From the NCBI GenBank assembly GCA_017523605.1, contig JAFWVZ010000109.1:1-28527 (forward strand): a stretch of DNA of 28,527 bases. The letters are read 5' to 3'. Below the pieces are notes generated by a model, which did no database searches, was not told where the DNA came from, and worked only from the letters and a program-made list of their open reading frames with translations. A program made the position numbers and the translations under genes. Source of the stretch: Bacillota bacterium (lineage in GTDB: Bacteria > Bacillota > Clostridia > Peptostreptococcales > Anaerovoracaceae). Shown one piece after another: positions 14,951-23,427 of this stretch; position 1 is the stretch's first letter, and each line of letters starts with the position of its first letter.

Positions 14951-14978
14951 ATTATATCACGAAATGGCTAAAGAACAA
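14951..14978 (-). promoter_or_regulatory. promoter of ahcY
   Basis: On the minus strand TATAAT (14951-14956) is preceded by a weak -35, TTGTTC (14973-14978), at 16 bp. The resulting leader of about 85 nt was inspected for SAH or SAM riboswitch cores and none was recognised. Confidence 0.55.
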
Positions 14979-15024
14979 AACACGGAGCTGACCTGCTGAC
15001 AAATCTATTCTTAACAAACTCAAA

Positions 15025-15046
15025 ACCCCTTGGAATTCCAAGGGGT
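15025..15046 (-). terminator. terminator of the tRNA-Thr gene
   Basis: A perfect 22-bp palindrome with arms ACCCCTTGGAA and TTCCAAGGGGT lies 6 nt past the CCA end of the tRNA gene. On the minus strand it is followed by TTTTGAGTTTG. Confidence 0.8.
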
Positions 15047-15052
15047 CTGACG

Positions 15053-15128
<76 letters not shown>

Positions 15129-15135
15129 ATCTTAT

Positions 15136-15156
15136 GGCGCCGCTTTCCGCGACGCC
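15136..15156 (-). other. GC-rich leader hairpin before tRNA-Thr
   Basis: On the minus strand GGCGTCGC and GCGGCGCC form an 8-bp stem with one G-T pair around a GGAAA-type loop. It begins at about the first transcribed base and ends 7 nt before the mature tRNA. The G+C-rich start is typical of stringently controlled stable-RNA promoters. Confidence 0.5.
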
Positions 15157-15160
15157 AATT

Positions 15161-15189
15161 ATTATACTTGCGGCGCCTTTAGTTGTCAA
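15161..15189 (-). promoter_or_regulatory. consensus promoter of tRNA-Thr
   Basis: TTGACA (15184-15189), 17 bp and TATAAT (15161-15166) on the minus strand: a perfect sigma-A promoter, as expected for a stable RNA gene. Confidence 0.93.
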
Positions 15190-15206
15190 ATACTTTTAAG
15201 CGTAAA

Positions 15207-15239
15207 CGGCAAGTTTTCCGGCCAAAGGCCGCCTTGCCG
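15207..15239 (-). terminator. nested hairpin after sigH, probable terminator
   Basis: CGGCAAG (15207-15213) pairs with CTTGCCG (15233-15239), and GGCC-AAA-GGCC forms an inner stem. It lies 27 nt beyond the sigH stop on the minus strand. The T-run that follows is short (TTTACGC), so termination may be partial. Confidence 0.5.
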
Positions 15240-15266
15240 CCGGGAATGTCCGGCGCACGGAACGCC

Positions 15267-15878
15267 CTACAGTATCTTCTGCATCTTTGTGCGTATGCGC
15301 TGGATGGTATTGTCTATTTGTTTGGGCGTTTTACCCAGTAAATCGGCGATTTCACGGTAGCTTTTGCCCTGGGTGAGGTATTTTATGGTCGCGTGCTCAA
15401 GTGTGCTGAAATTGGCGTTTTCCTGGTCGAATACACGCTGCAGGAGCTCCGTCTTTATGGCAACGTTCTCCGGATCGGATTCCGCGCCTGCAGGTATCAC
15501 ATCCGCAAGCGTGTTGTACATGTTGACGTCCCAGACCACCGGCTGATCCAAAGATACAGCGTCGTTGAGCGGGGAATGCTTTGCGCGCGCGGCTGCCCTT
15601 ATGGCGGAGATGATCTGGCGGGTTATGCAGGTATACGCAAAACTGGAGAACGGAACTCCGCTGTCCGCTTTGTAGCTGCGTATCGCCTTAACGAGGCCTA
15701 TCATGCCTTCCTGCACCACGTCGTCGCGGTCCGCGCCGATTATGTAGTAGAGAGCGGCTCTGGAAAGGACCTTGTCCTTGTTTGCGGTAAGCAGCAGTTC
15801 TTCTGCGTCTGTGTCGCCCTTCTGGGCAAGCTCTGCAAGCTGTTCATCGGTAAGTTTCTTCAGTTCTTCGTAGTTCAT
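15267..15878 (-). CDS. sigH: RNA polymerase sigma factor, SigH (Spo0H) family
   Basis: A 203-residue sigma-70-family factor. Region 2 covers about residues 25-105: YYIIGADRDDVVQEGMIGLVKAIRSY, then SSFAYTCITRQIISAIRAA, followed by the SigH-like KHSPLNDAVSLDQPV. Region 4 (about 150-203) ends with YREIADLLGKTPKQIDNTIQRIRTKM. It would direct RNA polymerase to SigH-type promoters; in bacilli and clostridia these serve the transition state, early sporulation or competence. Position supports the call: cysS-mrnC-rlmB-sigH is the order in Firmicutes. The ATG has AAGGAG 6 nt upstream. It follows rlmB by 23 nt, so it is probably transcribed with the block. Confidence 0.88.
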   Translation of the reverse strand: MNYEELKKLTDEQLAELAQKGDTDAEELLLTANKDKVLSRAALYYIIGADRDDVVQEGMIGLVKAIRSYKADSGVPFSSFAYTCITRQIISAIRAAARAKHSPLNDAVSLDQPVVWDVNMYNTLADVIPAGAESDPENVAIKTELLQRVFDQENANFSTLEHATIKYLTQGKSYREIADLLGKTPKQIDNTIQRIRTKMQKIL

Positions 15879-15901
15879 GGTGTTCTCCTTCAGTCCTATC
15901 T

Positions 15902-16828
15902 CTAACGTCTCTGCCTGGCGGCTTCGAAAAGCACTATCGCCGCGGCGTTTGACGCATTAAGCGAATTAACGTGACCGCACATTGGTATGGATACCACATA
16001 GTCGCTCTTGGCCTTAAGGTTGGGCGATACGCCCTTTCCTTCCCCGCCTATTATAAGAGCGAGCGGTCCTTTAAGATCCGAAGCGCTGTAGTCCGTACCG
16101 TCCATGTCCACGGCTGCTATCCACAGGCCCTTGGACTTGAGCAGGTCTATGCAGCGGGAAAGGTTGCCGGTCTTGGCCACGGGTACATATTCTATGGCGC
16201 CTGCGGAGGCCTTTGCGACCGTTTCCGTAAGCGTTACGGAGCGTCTGGACGGGATTATTACGCCGTGAGCTCCGGCGGCGTCCGCGGAACGCAGTATGGC
16301 TCCCAGATTGTGCGGGTCCTCCAGCTCGTCCAGTACTACCACCAGCGGAGCCTGGCCCTTTGCCTTTGCGGCTTCCAGTATCTCCTCCACTCCCACGTAC
16401 CTGTGGGCTGCGGCATATGCGGCTATGCCCTGGTGAGCTTTTCCCGGGGCCAGCTTGTCCAGCACGATCTTGTCCACGTACTGTACGGGAATGCCCTCTT
16501 CCCTGGCAAGCGCCGAGATCTGCTTTGCGGAACCCTCGGCATCTTTCTGCATAAGGACCTTGTCCATGGGGCGTCCTGCCTTTATGGCTTCCTTTACAGG
16601 GTTGCGGCCTATAAGAAGATTGGGGTTCTCTTCCGGCTTAGCTGTCCTTCTTGCAGGTGCTGATGCAGTCCTTGCGGTACCGGCTAAGCTGCGTGTACCG
16701 GCCTTGACGGTCCTTGCGGACGATGCGGTCCTGCGGGTTCCGGACGCCGCGGATGCCGTGCGTTTTCTTCCGCCGGCTGCGGGTTTTTCGTATTTAGGTC
16801 CCGTTCTGGGGTTGTCTCTCTTAGGCAT
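15902..16828 (-). CDS. rlmB: 23S rRNA (guanosine-2'-O-)-methyltransferase RlmB
   Basis: A 308-residue SpoU/TrmH-family (SPOUT) methyltransferase that methylates a guanosine of 23S rRNA using SAM. The substrate-binding domain starts at NLLIGRNPVKEAIKAGRP (about residue 70). The catalytic SPOUT motifs are VLDELEDPHNLGAILRSADAAG, IIGGEGKGVS and IPMCGHVNSLNASNAAAIVL. Ahead of these lies an unusual tail of about 68 residues made almost entirely of Arg, Ala, Ser, Thr, Gly and Lys, with repeated RTAS units; it is probably disordered and RNA-binding. The gene overlaps mrnC by 8 nt and lies between mrnC and sigH, as in other Firmicutes. Confidence 0.93.
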   Translation of the reverse strand: MPKRDNPRTGPKYEKPAAGGRKRTASAASGTRRTASSARTVKAGTRSLAGTARTASAPARRTAKPEENPNLLIGRNPVKEAIKAGRPMDKVLMQKDAEGSAKQISALAREEGIPVQYVDKIVLDKLAPGKAHQGIAAYAAAHRYVGVEEILEAAKAKGQAPLVVVLDELEDPHNLGAILRSADAAGAHGVIIPSRRSVTLTETVAKASAGAIEYVPVAKTGNLSRCIDLLKSKGLWIAAVDMDGTDYSASDLKGPLALIIGGEGKGVSPNLKAKSDYVVSIPMCGHVNSLNASNAAAIVLFEAARQRR

Positions 16829-17231
16829 CGTTTCTGCGCCTTTCTTCTGTTATCTCTATGGCTCTTTGCATTATCTGCGTAAGACGTTCCGGTTCGCCTG
16901 CAAGGTGTTTAAGACCCAGTAGAGCCTCGAACGCGGTGGCCCATTTGTAATCCACGGGATCCGCGTTCTTAGGCCTGGTAGCGGTCTTGTGGTTGTGCGC
17001 CCTTCTTACGAAGTCCTTTTCTTCTTCCGTAAGGAAGCCATCCTCGGACATCGTCTTAAGCGCTGCAGCCTGACCGGCCGCGCACACGAAAGCTACGCCT
17101 GCCCTGTGGAGCATATCCGCCCTTGCGGAACCTGAAGTCCGAAGCACGTACTCTCTTACGCAGAGTTCGTAGATGGCGTCTCCCAGATAAGCCAGTTCCA
17201 GTATGTTGATCTGATTCGGGTCTTTCTGCAT
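16821..17231 (-). CDS. mrnC: Mini-ribonuclease III
   Basis: A 136-residue RNase III-like nuclease without a dsRNA-binding domain, which matures 23S rRNA ends in Bacillus. ELAYLGDAIYELCVREYVL holds the catalytic Asp, and EEKDFVRRAHNHKTATRPKN and YKWATAFEALLGLKHL hold the second acidic cluster. Two starts are possible: the ATG at 17231, which leaves 11 residues before LAYLGDA as in homologues, or a GTG at 17264 that adds 11 residues. Neither has a strong ribosome site. I prefer the ATG. Its 3' end overlaps rlmB by 8 nt, and cysS is upstream, the standard Firmicutes order. Confidence 0.9.
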   Translation of the reverse strand: MQKDPNQINILELAYLGDAIYELCVREYVLRTSGSARADMLHRAGVAFVCAAGQAAALKTMSEDGFLTEEEKDFVRRAHNHKTATRPKNADPVDYKWATAFEALLGLKHLAGEPERLTQIMQRAIEITEERRRNDA

Positions 17232-17348
17232 GTACCGTCCGTGATCTTGCCGCGCGGCAGGCACTACGCCCTGTCCGCGTTGTTGAATATGTCTCTTAAG
17301 TAGCCGGACGAGGCTTTTCTGCGCTGTCCGGATGCTTTACCGTCCTTG

Positions 17349-18749
17349 TCAGGATCTGATGACCTGGACTCCCTGGGGGGTGTCTTTAAGGGTGATGCCT
17401 CTGGCTGCGAGCTCGTCCCTGATCCTGTCGGCTGTTGCCCAGTCTTTGGCTTTTCTGGCAACGGCGCGCTCGTCGATGAGTTTCTGGAGTTCTGCATCTA
17501 TCTCTTCCTTCTTTTCCTGTCTGAGGAGTCCCAGCACACCGGTAAGCTCGTCCAGAAGCTCAAAGGCTTTCTGAGCGAACTCCTTGGTGGCTCCGGCCGC
17601 GGTATCCCTGTTGATGTCCGCCACCAGCTCGAATACCGCGCTTATGGCGTCCGCAGTGTTAAGGTCGTCGTCCATGCTTTCGATGAACTTCTGCTTGTGG
17701 GAATCGTAGGCTGCAAGCTTTTCGGCTTCGGCGGCAGTCATTGCGCCGTCCGCACCGTGAGCTATCAAATGCTTAAGAGTAGCCTTGCAGTTCTGCATCC
17801 TTTCAAGGCCTGCCTTAGCGGCTTCCATAAGGTCTCTGGAGAAGTTTATGGGGCCTCTGTACTGAGCGCTTAAAAGGAAGTAACGCAGCACTTCGCCGTC
17901 GTACTCCTTAAGAACGTCCCTAAGCAGGAAGAAGTTTCCCGCGGATTTGGACATCTTTTCGCCGTCTATGTTTATGAAGCCGTTGTGCATCCAGTAGCGG
18001 CTGAAAGTCTTGCCGGTAAGGCCCTCGGACTGCGCTATCTCGTTTTCGTGGTGCGGGAACTGAAGGTCCTCGCCGCCTGCGTGAAGGTCTATGGTCTCGC
18101 CCAGGTACTTCTTGGACATCGCGGAGCACTCTATGTGCCAGCCCGGACGTCCCATGCCCCAGGGACTCTCCCAGGCAATCTCGTCTTCCGATTTTCTGGC
18201 CTTCCACAGAGCGAAGTCCAGCGGATCTTCCTTTATGTCGTTTACGTCTACGCGGGCGCCGGCTTCCAGATCGTCTATGTTCTTGCCGGAGAGCTTGCCG
18301 TAGCCGGGGAACATGCGGGTGCGGTAATACACGTCGCCGTTTACCTCGTAGGCCATTCCCTTGTCGATGAGACCCTGCACGAACTTTATGATGTCCGGCA
18401 TGGTCTGGGTTACTCTGGGATGCACTGTGGCGGGCGCCACGTTAAGCTGCTTTACGTCCTCGTAGTAGGCGGCGATGTACTTTTCGCCCACCTCCAGCGC
18501 GGATATGCCCTCTTCCCTGGCACGGTTGATTATCTTGTCGTCCACGTCCGTAAAGTTCTGGACGTATTTTACCTTCTGGCCGCGGTACTCCAGGTATTTG
18601 CGCATGGTATCGAAGACCACTATGGGCCTTGCGTTGCCTATGTGGATGTAGTTGTAGACCGTGGGTCCGCAGACGTACATCGTAAGCTTTTTGGGATCCT
18701 GCGGCACCAGCTCTTCTTTTCTTCTTGTAAGGGTGTTGTATACTTTCAT
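17349..18749 (-). CDS. cysS: cysteinyl-tRNA synthetase
   Basis: A 466-residue class I tRNA synthetase that charges tRNA-Cys. The HIGH motif appears as IHIGNARP (about residues 35-42) and the KMSKS motif as GEKMSKSAGN. Zinc ligands are the Cys in MYVCGPTVYN, the Cys in WHIECSAMS and His/Glu in FPHHENEIAQSE. The C-terminus DTPQGVQVIRS is complete, so the open frame continuing to 17264 in another register is not part of it. The ATG has an AAGGGG-type ribosome site. It lies 57 nt after the proS stop. No T-box leader was recognised. Confidence 0.97.
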   Translation of the reverse strand: MKVYNTLTRRKEELVPQDPKKLTMYVCGPTVYNYIHIGNARPIVVFDTMRKYLEYRGQKVKYVQNFTDVDDKIINRAREEGISALEVGEKYIAAYYEDVKQLNVAPATVHPRVTQTMPDIIKFVQGLIDKGMAYEVNGDVYYRTRMFPGYGKLSGKNIDDLEAGARVDVNDIKEDPLDFALWKARKSEDEIAWESPWGMGRPGWHIECSAMSKKYLGETIDLHAGGEDLQFPHHENEIAQSEGLTGKTFSRYWMHNGFINIDGEKMSKSAGNFFLLRDVLKEYDGEVLRYFLLSAQYRGPINFSRDLMEAAKAGLERMQNCKATLKHLIAHGADGAMTAAEAEKLAAYDSHKQKFIESMDDDLNTADAISAVFELVADINRDTAAGATKEFAQKAFELLDELTGVLGLLRQEKKEEIDAELQKLIDERAVARKAKDWATADRIRDELAARGITLKDTPQGVQVIRS

Positions 18750-18806
18750 GATCGTGTCCCCTTATGCCCCGGACCGTAATGCAGGTCCGGACATGCTTAG
18801 TTGCGT

Positions 18807-20540
18807 CTATTTCTCTTTGTTGTACAGTTCTATTGCGGCGTCGGCAGCCTGATCCGCTGTCATGTCCGTGTTGTCGCCTCCGCGGCGCAGCTTGTATTCC
18901 ACAATGCCGTCCGCTGCCTTCTTGCCAACGGTGATCCTGATCGGGAATCCCAGAAGGTCCGCGTCCTTGAACTTTACTCCGGGGCGCTCTTCCCTCTCGT
19001 CCACGACTACTTCCAGGCCCGCGGCCTCCAGCCTTGCGAATATGCTTCCGGCCAGGCTCATCTGGACCTCGTCCTTAGGATTGATGACGGTTATTACAGC
19101 ATGGTAAGGAGCTATGCTCATGGGCCAGATTATGCCGTTGTCGTCGTGGTTCTGCTCCACTACGGCAGCCAGAGTCCTTGTAACGCCTATGCCGTAGCAG
19201 CCCATCAGGACCGGGTGCTCCTGCTGGTTCTCATCGCTGTAGCAAAGGTTCATGGGCACGGAATACTTGGTCCCGAGCTTGAACACCTGACCTACTTCTA
19301 TGCCTCTGGCGCTCTTTACCGGAGCTCCGCATACCGGACAGGTGTCTCCTGCCTGCAGCAGCTTTATGTCCGTAACGATGTCCGCTTTGTAGTCGCGTCC
19401 GTAGTTGACGTTTATGTAGTGGTGGTCCGCTTCGCAGGCTCCTGCGCAGAGGTTCTTGGTGTTAACAAGCTCTGTGTCCGCAACGATCGTGCAGTCGTGC
19501 AGGCCTATGGGGCCGGTGAATCCGCCCACGCAGCCGGTCTCGCCGGCCATGGCGGCTTCGTCCGCGAACTGGACAGCGTACTCCGGAAGTCCCAGAGCGT
19601 TGACCAGCTTAGTCATGTTAAGCTGCCTGTCGCCCCTTATGAAGCACGCTATGTAGCGTATCTTGGCGTCCGGATCCTCCGGATCGAAAGCCTGGAGCAG
19701 CAGAGCCTTCATGGTCTGCTTCTGCTCAAGGCCCAGGTATTCCGCAACGGCTTCTATGGTCTTGGTGCCCGGGGTGTGCTTCTTTTCGAGCGGAAGCTCC
19801 TCTACGGCGGCGCCGGGCTCGTCCTTAAACGCAGCGCGCTCCGCGGTGGCTGCCATGGAGCAGTGCTCGCAGTAGACTATCTCCTCCTCGCCTACGTCCG
19901 AAAGGGCGCAGAACTCGTGGGAGTTGTTTCCGCCTATGGCTCCGGAATCAGCCTCTACGGCGCGGTACTTAAGTCCGCAGCGGTCGAAGACCTTTTCGTA
20001 GGCGGCGTACATTGCCTTGTAGCTGTCGTCCAGACCGGCTTCGTCGCGGTCGAAGGAGTATGCGTCCTTCATTATGAACTCGCGGCTGCGGATGAGTCCG
20101 AAGCGCGGGCGCGCCTCGTCCCTGTACTTGGTCTGGATCTGGTAGAGGTTGAGCGGAAGCTGGCGGTAGCTGCTCACCTGCTGGCGCACAACGTCCGTAA
20201 ATATCTCTTCGTGGGTGGGCCCCAGGCAGAACTCTCGCGCGTTCCTGTCCTTAAGTCTCCACATCTCCGGTCCGTAGGCGTACCAGCGGCCGGATTCCTG
20301 CCACAGCTCCGCGGGCTGCAGAGCGGACATCAGCACTTCCTGAGCTCCTGCGGCGTCCATCTCCTGACGGACTATCTCTTCTATCTTTCTGAGGCTCCTG
20401 AAGCCTAAAGGCATGAACGCGTATACGCCGGAGACCAGCTTTTTGATCATGCCCGCGCGCAGAAGCAGAATGTGGCTGGGGATCTCCGCCTCCGACGGAA
20501 CTTCCCTAAGCGTGCTCAGAAACATCTTTGAAGCTTTCAT
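18807..20540 (-). CDS. proS: prolyl-tRNA synthetase, bacterial type with editing domain
   Basis: A 577-residue class II synthetase of the E. coli (ProS type 1) form. The N-terminal catalytic part shows VSGVYAFMPLGFRSLRKIE, RDEARPRFGLIRSREF and the class II strands. The inserted YbaK-like editing domain, which removes alanine from tRNA-Pro, spans about residues 225-400 and includes FIRGDRQLNMTKL. The remaining catalytic core (YGIGVTRTLAAVVEQNHDDNG) and the anticodon-binding domain (VDEREERPGVKFKDADLLG) follow. Length is normal. The ATG is preceded by GAAAGGATG. The 96-nt gap before it carries a GC hairpin but no terminator T-run, so it probably belongs to the upstream ispDF operon. Confidence 0.97.
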   Translation of the reverse strand: MKASKMFLSTLREVPSEAEIPSHILLLRAGMIKKLVSGVYAFMPLGFRSLRKIEEIVRQEMDAAGAQEVLMSALQPAELWQESGRWYAYGPEMWRLKDRNAREFCLGPTHEEIFTDVVRQQVSSYRQLPLNLYQIQTKYRDEARPRFGLIRSREFIMKDAYSFDRDEAGLDDSYKAMYAAYEKVFDRCGLKYRAVEADSGAIGGNNSHEFCALSDVGEEEIVYCEHCSMAATAERAAFKDEPGAAVEELPLEKKHTPGTKTIEAVAEYLGLEQKQTMKALLLQAFDPEDPDAKIRYIACFIRGDRQLNMTKLVNALGLPEYAVQFADEAAMAGETGCVGGFTGPIGLHDCTIVADTELVNTKNLCAGACEADHHYINVNYGRDYKADIVTDIKLLQAGDTCPVCGAPVKSARGIEVGQVFKLGTKYSVPMNLCYSDENQQEHPVLMGCYGIGVTRTLAAVVEQNHDDNGIIWPMSIAPYHAVITVINPKDEVQMSLAGSIFARLEAAGLEVVVDEREERPGVKFKDADLLGFPIRITVGKKAADGIVEYKLRRGGDNTDMTADQAADAAIELYNKEK

Positions 20541-20636
20541 TTTTTATGACATCCTTTCGTTGGACAGAAGCGTCCGCGCTTTGCCGCGAACGCGTTTATA
20601 TCTTAGTTAATACACCTTGCCGGACTTGGTGCCGGA

Positions 20637-21776
20637 CTATCTTACCGTGGCTGTGGCAAAGCAGCTTATTGCTTCGCCGCTGCCGGTTATTCCAAGGCCT
20701 TCCTCCGTGGTGGCCTTAATGCTTATGCTTTGCGCCGGTATGCCCAGAGCTGCAGACGTTGCGGCTTTCATGCTGTCTATGAAGGGCGCAAGCTTAGGCC
20801 GCTGCGCAACTATCGTAGCATCCACGTTGTAAGGTGCGAAACCGCGGTCCTTTATTATCTGAACGGTCCGGGCAAGCAGCGCGCTTCCGGCCATTCCTTC
20901 GGTCTCCTTCGAGTTGTCCGGGAACCAGTACCCTATGTCCCTGAGACCCGCGGCGCCCAGCAGCGCGTCCGCTATCGCGTGAGCGCACACGTCCGCGTCC
21001 GAATGCCCCAGAAGACCTTTTTCGTAAGGCACTTCCACGCATCCGAGCATCAGCTTCCGGCCTTCGACCAATCTGTGAACGTCGTAACCGTTTCCGCAGC
21101 GCATCATGTCCGGAACGTCCTCCCTGGTTGTTATCTTGATGTTGGCGTAGTCGCCTTCCGTTATGGTTATCTTCGCGCCGGCGCGCTCCGCAAGACCTGC
21201 TTCGTCGGTCCCGGCAAATCCGTCCTGCCTTGCTTTTTCGAACGCGCGGACCAGAACTTCCGTCCTGAATCCCTGGGGAGTCTGGACCTCGTACAGACTG
21301 CCTCGGTCCAGAGTCTTATCCGCTGTGCGTATGGTGCTCTTTGGCTTTACGCAGGGCACCGCGGCGTCGGCTCCTGCCTTGAGGGCTGCAATTACACCGT
21401 CTGTCACTTCCGCGCTTACGAACGGTCTGGCCCCGTCGTGCACCAGCACGTACGGATCTTCCGTCCCTACAGCGGCAAGGCCCTTCTCTACGGTCTCCTG
21501 CCTGGTGTCTCCGCCTTCGCGCACCAGGACTGCCGGAACTACGCCCACCCCGGAAGTACAGGCGTGCAAGTGCTCAGCAAGCATATCCTGACAGTACCGA
21601 ACGTCTCCCGGAGGGCACATTACGGCAATTACGCGCACGTCCTTAATACTGCAAAAAGCCCTGACAGTCCTTACAAGGACCGGAAGGCCGTCTATGGTCA
21701 GATATTGCTTTGGGACCGGACCGCCCATCCGGCTGCCCGATCCCGCTGCTGCTATTATAACAGAAATGCTGCGCAT
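20637..21776 (-). CDS. ispDF: bifunctional IspD-IspF (MEP cytidylyltransferase / MEcPP synthase)
   Basis: A 379-residue fusion of two enzymes of the non-mevalonate isoprenoid pathway. Residues 1-225 are IspD: IIAAAGSGSRMGGPVPKQYL (nucleotide binding), VREGGDTRQETVEKGL and VHDGARPFV. Residues about 228-379 are IspF: GNGYDVHRLVEGRKLMLGCV with the metal ligands Asp and His, GLLGHSDADVCAHAIADALLG, DATIVAQRPKLAPF and TTEEGLGITGSGEAISC. IspE, the enzyme between them, is not encoded here. The gene starts 3 nt after the yacL-like gene stop, so they are one operon. In Bacillus the two are separate adjacent genes; fusions are common in some Clostridia and proteobacteria. Confidence 0.96.
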   Translation of the reverse strand: MRSISVIIAAAGSGSRMGGPVPKQYLTIDGLPVLVRTVRAFCSIKDVRVIAVMCPPGDVRYCQDMLAEHLHACTSGVGVVPAVLVREGGDTRQETVEKGLAAVGTEDPYVLVHDGARPFVSAEVTDGVIAALKAGADAAVPCVKPKSTIRTADKTLDRGSLYEVQTPQGFRTEVLVRAFEKARQDGFAGTDEAGLAERAGAKITITEGDYANIKITTREDVPDMMRCGNGYDVHRLVEGRKLMLGCVEVPYEKGLLGHSDADVCAHAIADALLGAAGLRDIGYWFPDNSKETEGMAGSALLARTVQIIKDRGFAPYNVDATIVAQRPKLAPFIDSMKAATSAALGIPAQSISIKATTEEGLGITGSGEAISCFATATVR

Positions 21777-21779
21777 GTT

Positions 21780-22886
21780 TCAGTTAGGTTTTGCAAATAT
21801 CATCCGTCCCGCGGATGTCTGAAGCACGCTGGTGACCGTGGTGGACACGGTCTGCCCTATCATCTTCTTGCCGTTCTCCACGACTATCATGGTACCGTCG
21901 TCCAGATAAGCCAGAGCCTGCGCGTTTTCCTTGCCTTCTTTTACAAGGAACACCCTTAAGGTCTCGCCGGGAAGGACAACGGGTTTTAGGGTATTGGCAA
22001 GCTCGTTGATGTTAAGAACTGGAACGCCCTGTATGGCCGCGACTTTGTTGAGATTGAAGTCGTTTGTGACCACTACGCCCTTCATGTTCTGGGCAAGCTT
22101 AAGCAGCTTGACGTCCACCTCCGGTATGTCCTCCAGGGACTTGTCGGAGCCGGTCTCGTAGATCTCTATTCCGTATTCGGACTGGATCTTGTTGAGTGTG
22201 TCAAGACCGCGGCGTCCTCTGTTGCGTTTAAGGGGATCCGAAGAATCTGCAATGTGTCTGAGCTCGACGAGCACGAAACTGGGGATGACTATGTCCCCTT
22301 CTATGAAGCCCGTCTTTAAGATGTCGACTATCCTGCCGTCGATTATTACACTGGTATCCAGTATTTTGGGAGCCGCGCCTGTGCGGCCCTTTGCCTTACG
22401 TTTTGAACTCTGCTGGTCTTTAGACGCGCCCTGTCCCACGAACGGGATGCGGATGTCCGGCGCGAATCTCTTCGCCACCGCGACGCCTAAAGTTCCGAAG
22501 GCGATGTACAGCAGTACGGTCAGGATCACGTTCAGGTTGAACACTTGCAGCGCCTGTATCCCATTAATAATCGGCGAGATAAGGTAAGCGATCAACAGAC
22601 CGGCAATGAGACCTACTACTATCGGAAGCAGATCCTCGGTGGAGAGCCTTTCAGAAAGCTCCGACGCCACGGAATTTGCTACCGTCTGCCCTTTTCTGGA
22701 GAGTGCCGAGAAAACATAGAAAAAAATAAGTCCGAATAAAATAGTCGCGGAAACGATGACCAGAGTCTGTTCACCGGCAAGGAGCCCTTTAAGGACCTCC
22801 CAGTTCCCGACGAGATAAGTCGACACTCCGTAACCCAGCAGCATTCCGCAGAACGTAAGGACGATGCGGAACACTTTCTTGAGCAT
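21780..22886 (-). CDS. PIN/TRAM-domain membrane protein, YacL family
   Basis: A 368-residue integral membrane protein of the YacL family. Four hydrophobic segments fill about residues 1-150. A PIN nuclease-like domain follows, with the acidic residues in LDTSVIIDGRIVDI, SFVLVELRHIAD and VTNDFNLNKVAAIQG. The C-terminal TRAM domain begins near LPGETLRVFLVKEGKEN and contains AYLDDGTMIVVENG. Such proteins are thought to be RNA-binding nucleases or regulators, but their role is poorly known. The location next to ispD is conserved in Firmicutes. The start is ATG with AGGAGG 7 nt upstream. Confidence 0.88.
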   Translation of the reverse strand: MLKKVFRIVLTFCGMLLGYGVSTYLVGNWEVLKGLLAGEQTLVIVSATILFGLIFFYVFSALSRKGQTVANSVASELSERLSTEDLLPIVVGLIAGLLIAYLISPIINGIQALQVFNLNVILTVLLYIAFGTLGVAVAKRFAPDIRIPFVGQGASKDQQSSKRKAKGRTGAAPKILDTSVIIDGRIVDILKTGFIEGDIVIPSFVLVELRHIADSSDPLKRNRGRRGLDTLNKIQSEYGIEIYETGSDKSLEDIPEVDVKLLKLAQNMKGVVVTNDFNLNKVAAIQGVPVLNINELANTLKPVVLPGETLRVFLVKEGKENAQALAYLDDGTMIVVENGKKMIGQTVSTTVTSVLQTSAGRMIFAKPN

Positions 22887-22941
22887 TTTATATCCTCCTG
22901 GTTATTTAATTGTATATATCAACACGACGCCTCCGATCTTT

Positions 22942-23415
22942 TCAGATCGATCCGTCTATGAGTGCTAAAGCTGCCGAATCGTTTACGTTAAGGACCATGG
23001 TCATCTCCGAACACAGTATCTGCTTTGCCGTGTTAAGGAGCTTCTTTTCGCCGGTGGAGAGCTTCTTTACCCTGTCCACCCTTACGAGGTTGCGAATCAC
23101 TTCAGCCACCTGCTCCGGATCTCCGGTCTTTAGCTTTTCCATGTTGTCGCGGTTGCGGCGGTTCCAGTTCTCGTCCATGGGCGTGGACTCCGATCCAAGG
23201 ACCTTGTAGATCTCGTCGAATTCCTTGGGATCCACTACATAACGCAGACCAATGTCCTCCGCGCCGCGCACGGGGACCATTACCTGCATGTTGCCGCCCT
23301 TGATCCTGATGATGTAATAAGCCCTTGTTTCTCCCAGGATCTGCCTGTCTTCGATTTTTTCGACCAGTCCTGCCCCGTGCATGGGGTACACGACTTTATC
23401 GCCGACTGTAAACAT
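22942..23415 (-). CDS. carD: CarD/CdnL-family RNA polymerase-binding regulator
   Basis: A 157-residue CarD/CdnL-type protein. Residues 1-65 form the RNA-polymerase-interacting domain: FTVGDKVVYPMHGAGLVEKIED and VPVRGAEDIGLR. The rest is the helical DNA-binding part, with ENWNRRNRDNMEKLKTGDPEQVAEVIRNL cut here only by description length and LSTGEKKLLNTAKQILCSEM near the end. These proteins stabilise open promoter complexes, often at rRNA promoters. The ATG at 23415 has GGAGG 8 nt upstream; an in-frame TTG at 23430 falls in the promoter palindrome and is rejected. It has its own strong promoter. Confidence 0.9.
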   Translation of the reverse strand: MFTVGDKVVYPMHGAGLVEKIEDRQILGETRAYYIIRIKGGNMQVMVPVRGAEDIGLRYVVDPKEFDEIYKVLGSESTPMDENWNRRNRDNMEKLKTGDPEQVAEVIRNLVRVDRVKKLSTGEKKLLNTAKQILCSEMTMVLNVNDSAALALIDGSI

Positions 23416-23427
23416 TCGACTAACCTC

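Noticed and set aside
17264..17497. A 77-codon ORF on the same strand, overlapping the cysS end
   Set aside because: It uses another frame of cysS and continues 28 codons into the gap, but cysS has a normal complete C-terminus, so this is neither a frameshifted tail nor a clear small gene.
20541..20636. T-box leader before proS
   Set aside because: Only about 95 nt, with a GC hairpin but no T-box sequence or terminator/antiterminator pair.
22934..22949. CGATCT-TTTC-AGATCG hairpin at the carD stop codon as a terminator
   Set aside because: The 6-bp stem is not followed by a T-run on the minus strand, so termination is unlikely.
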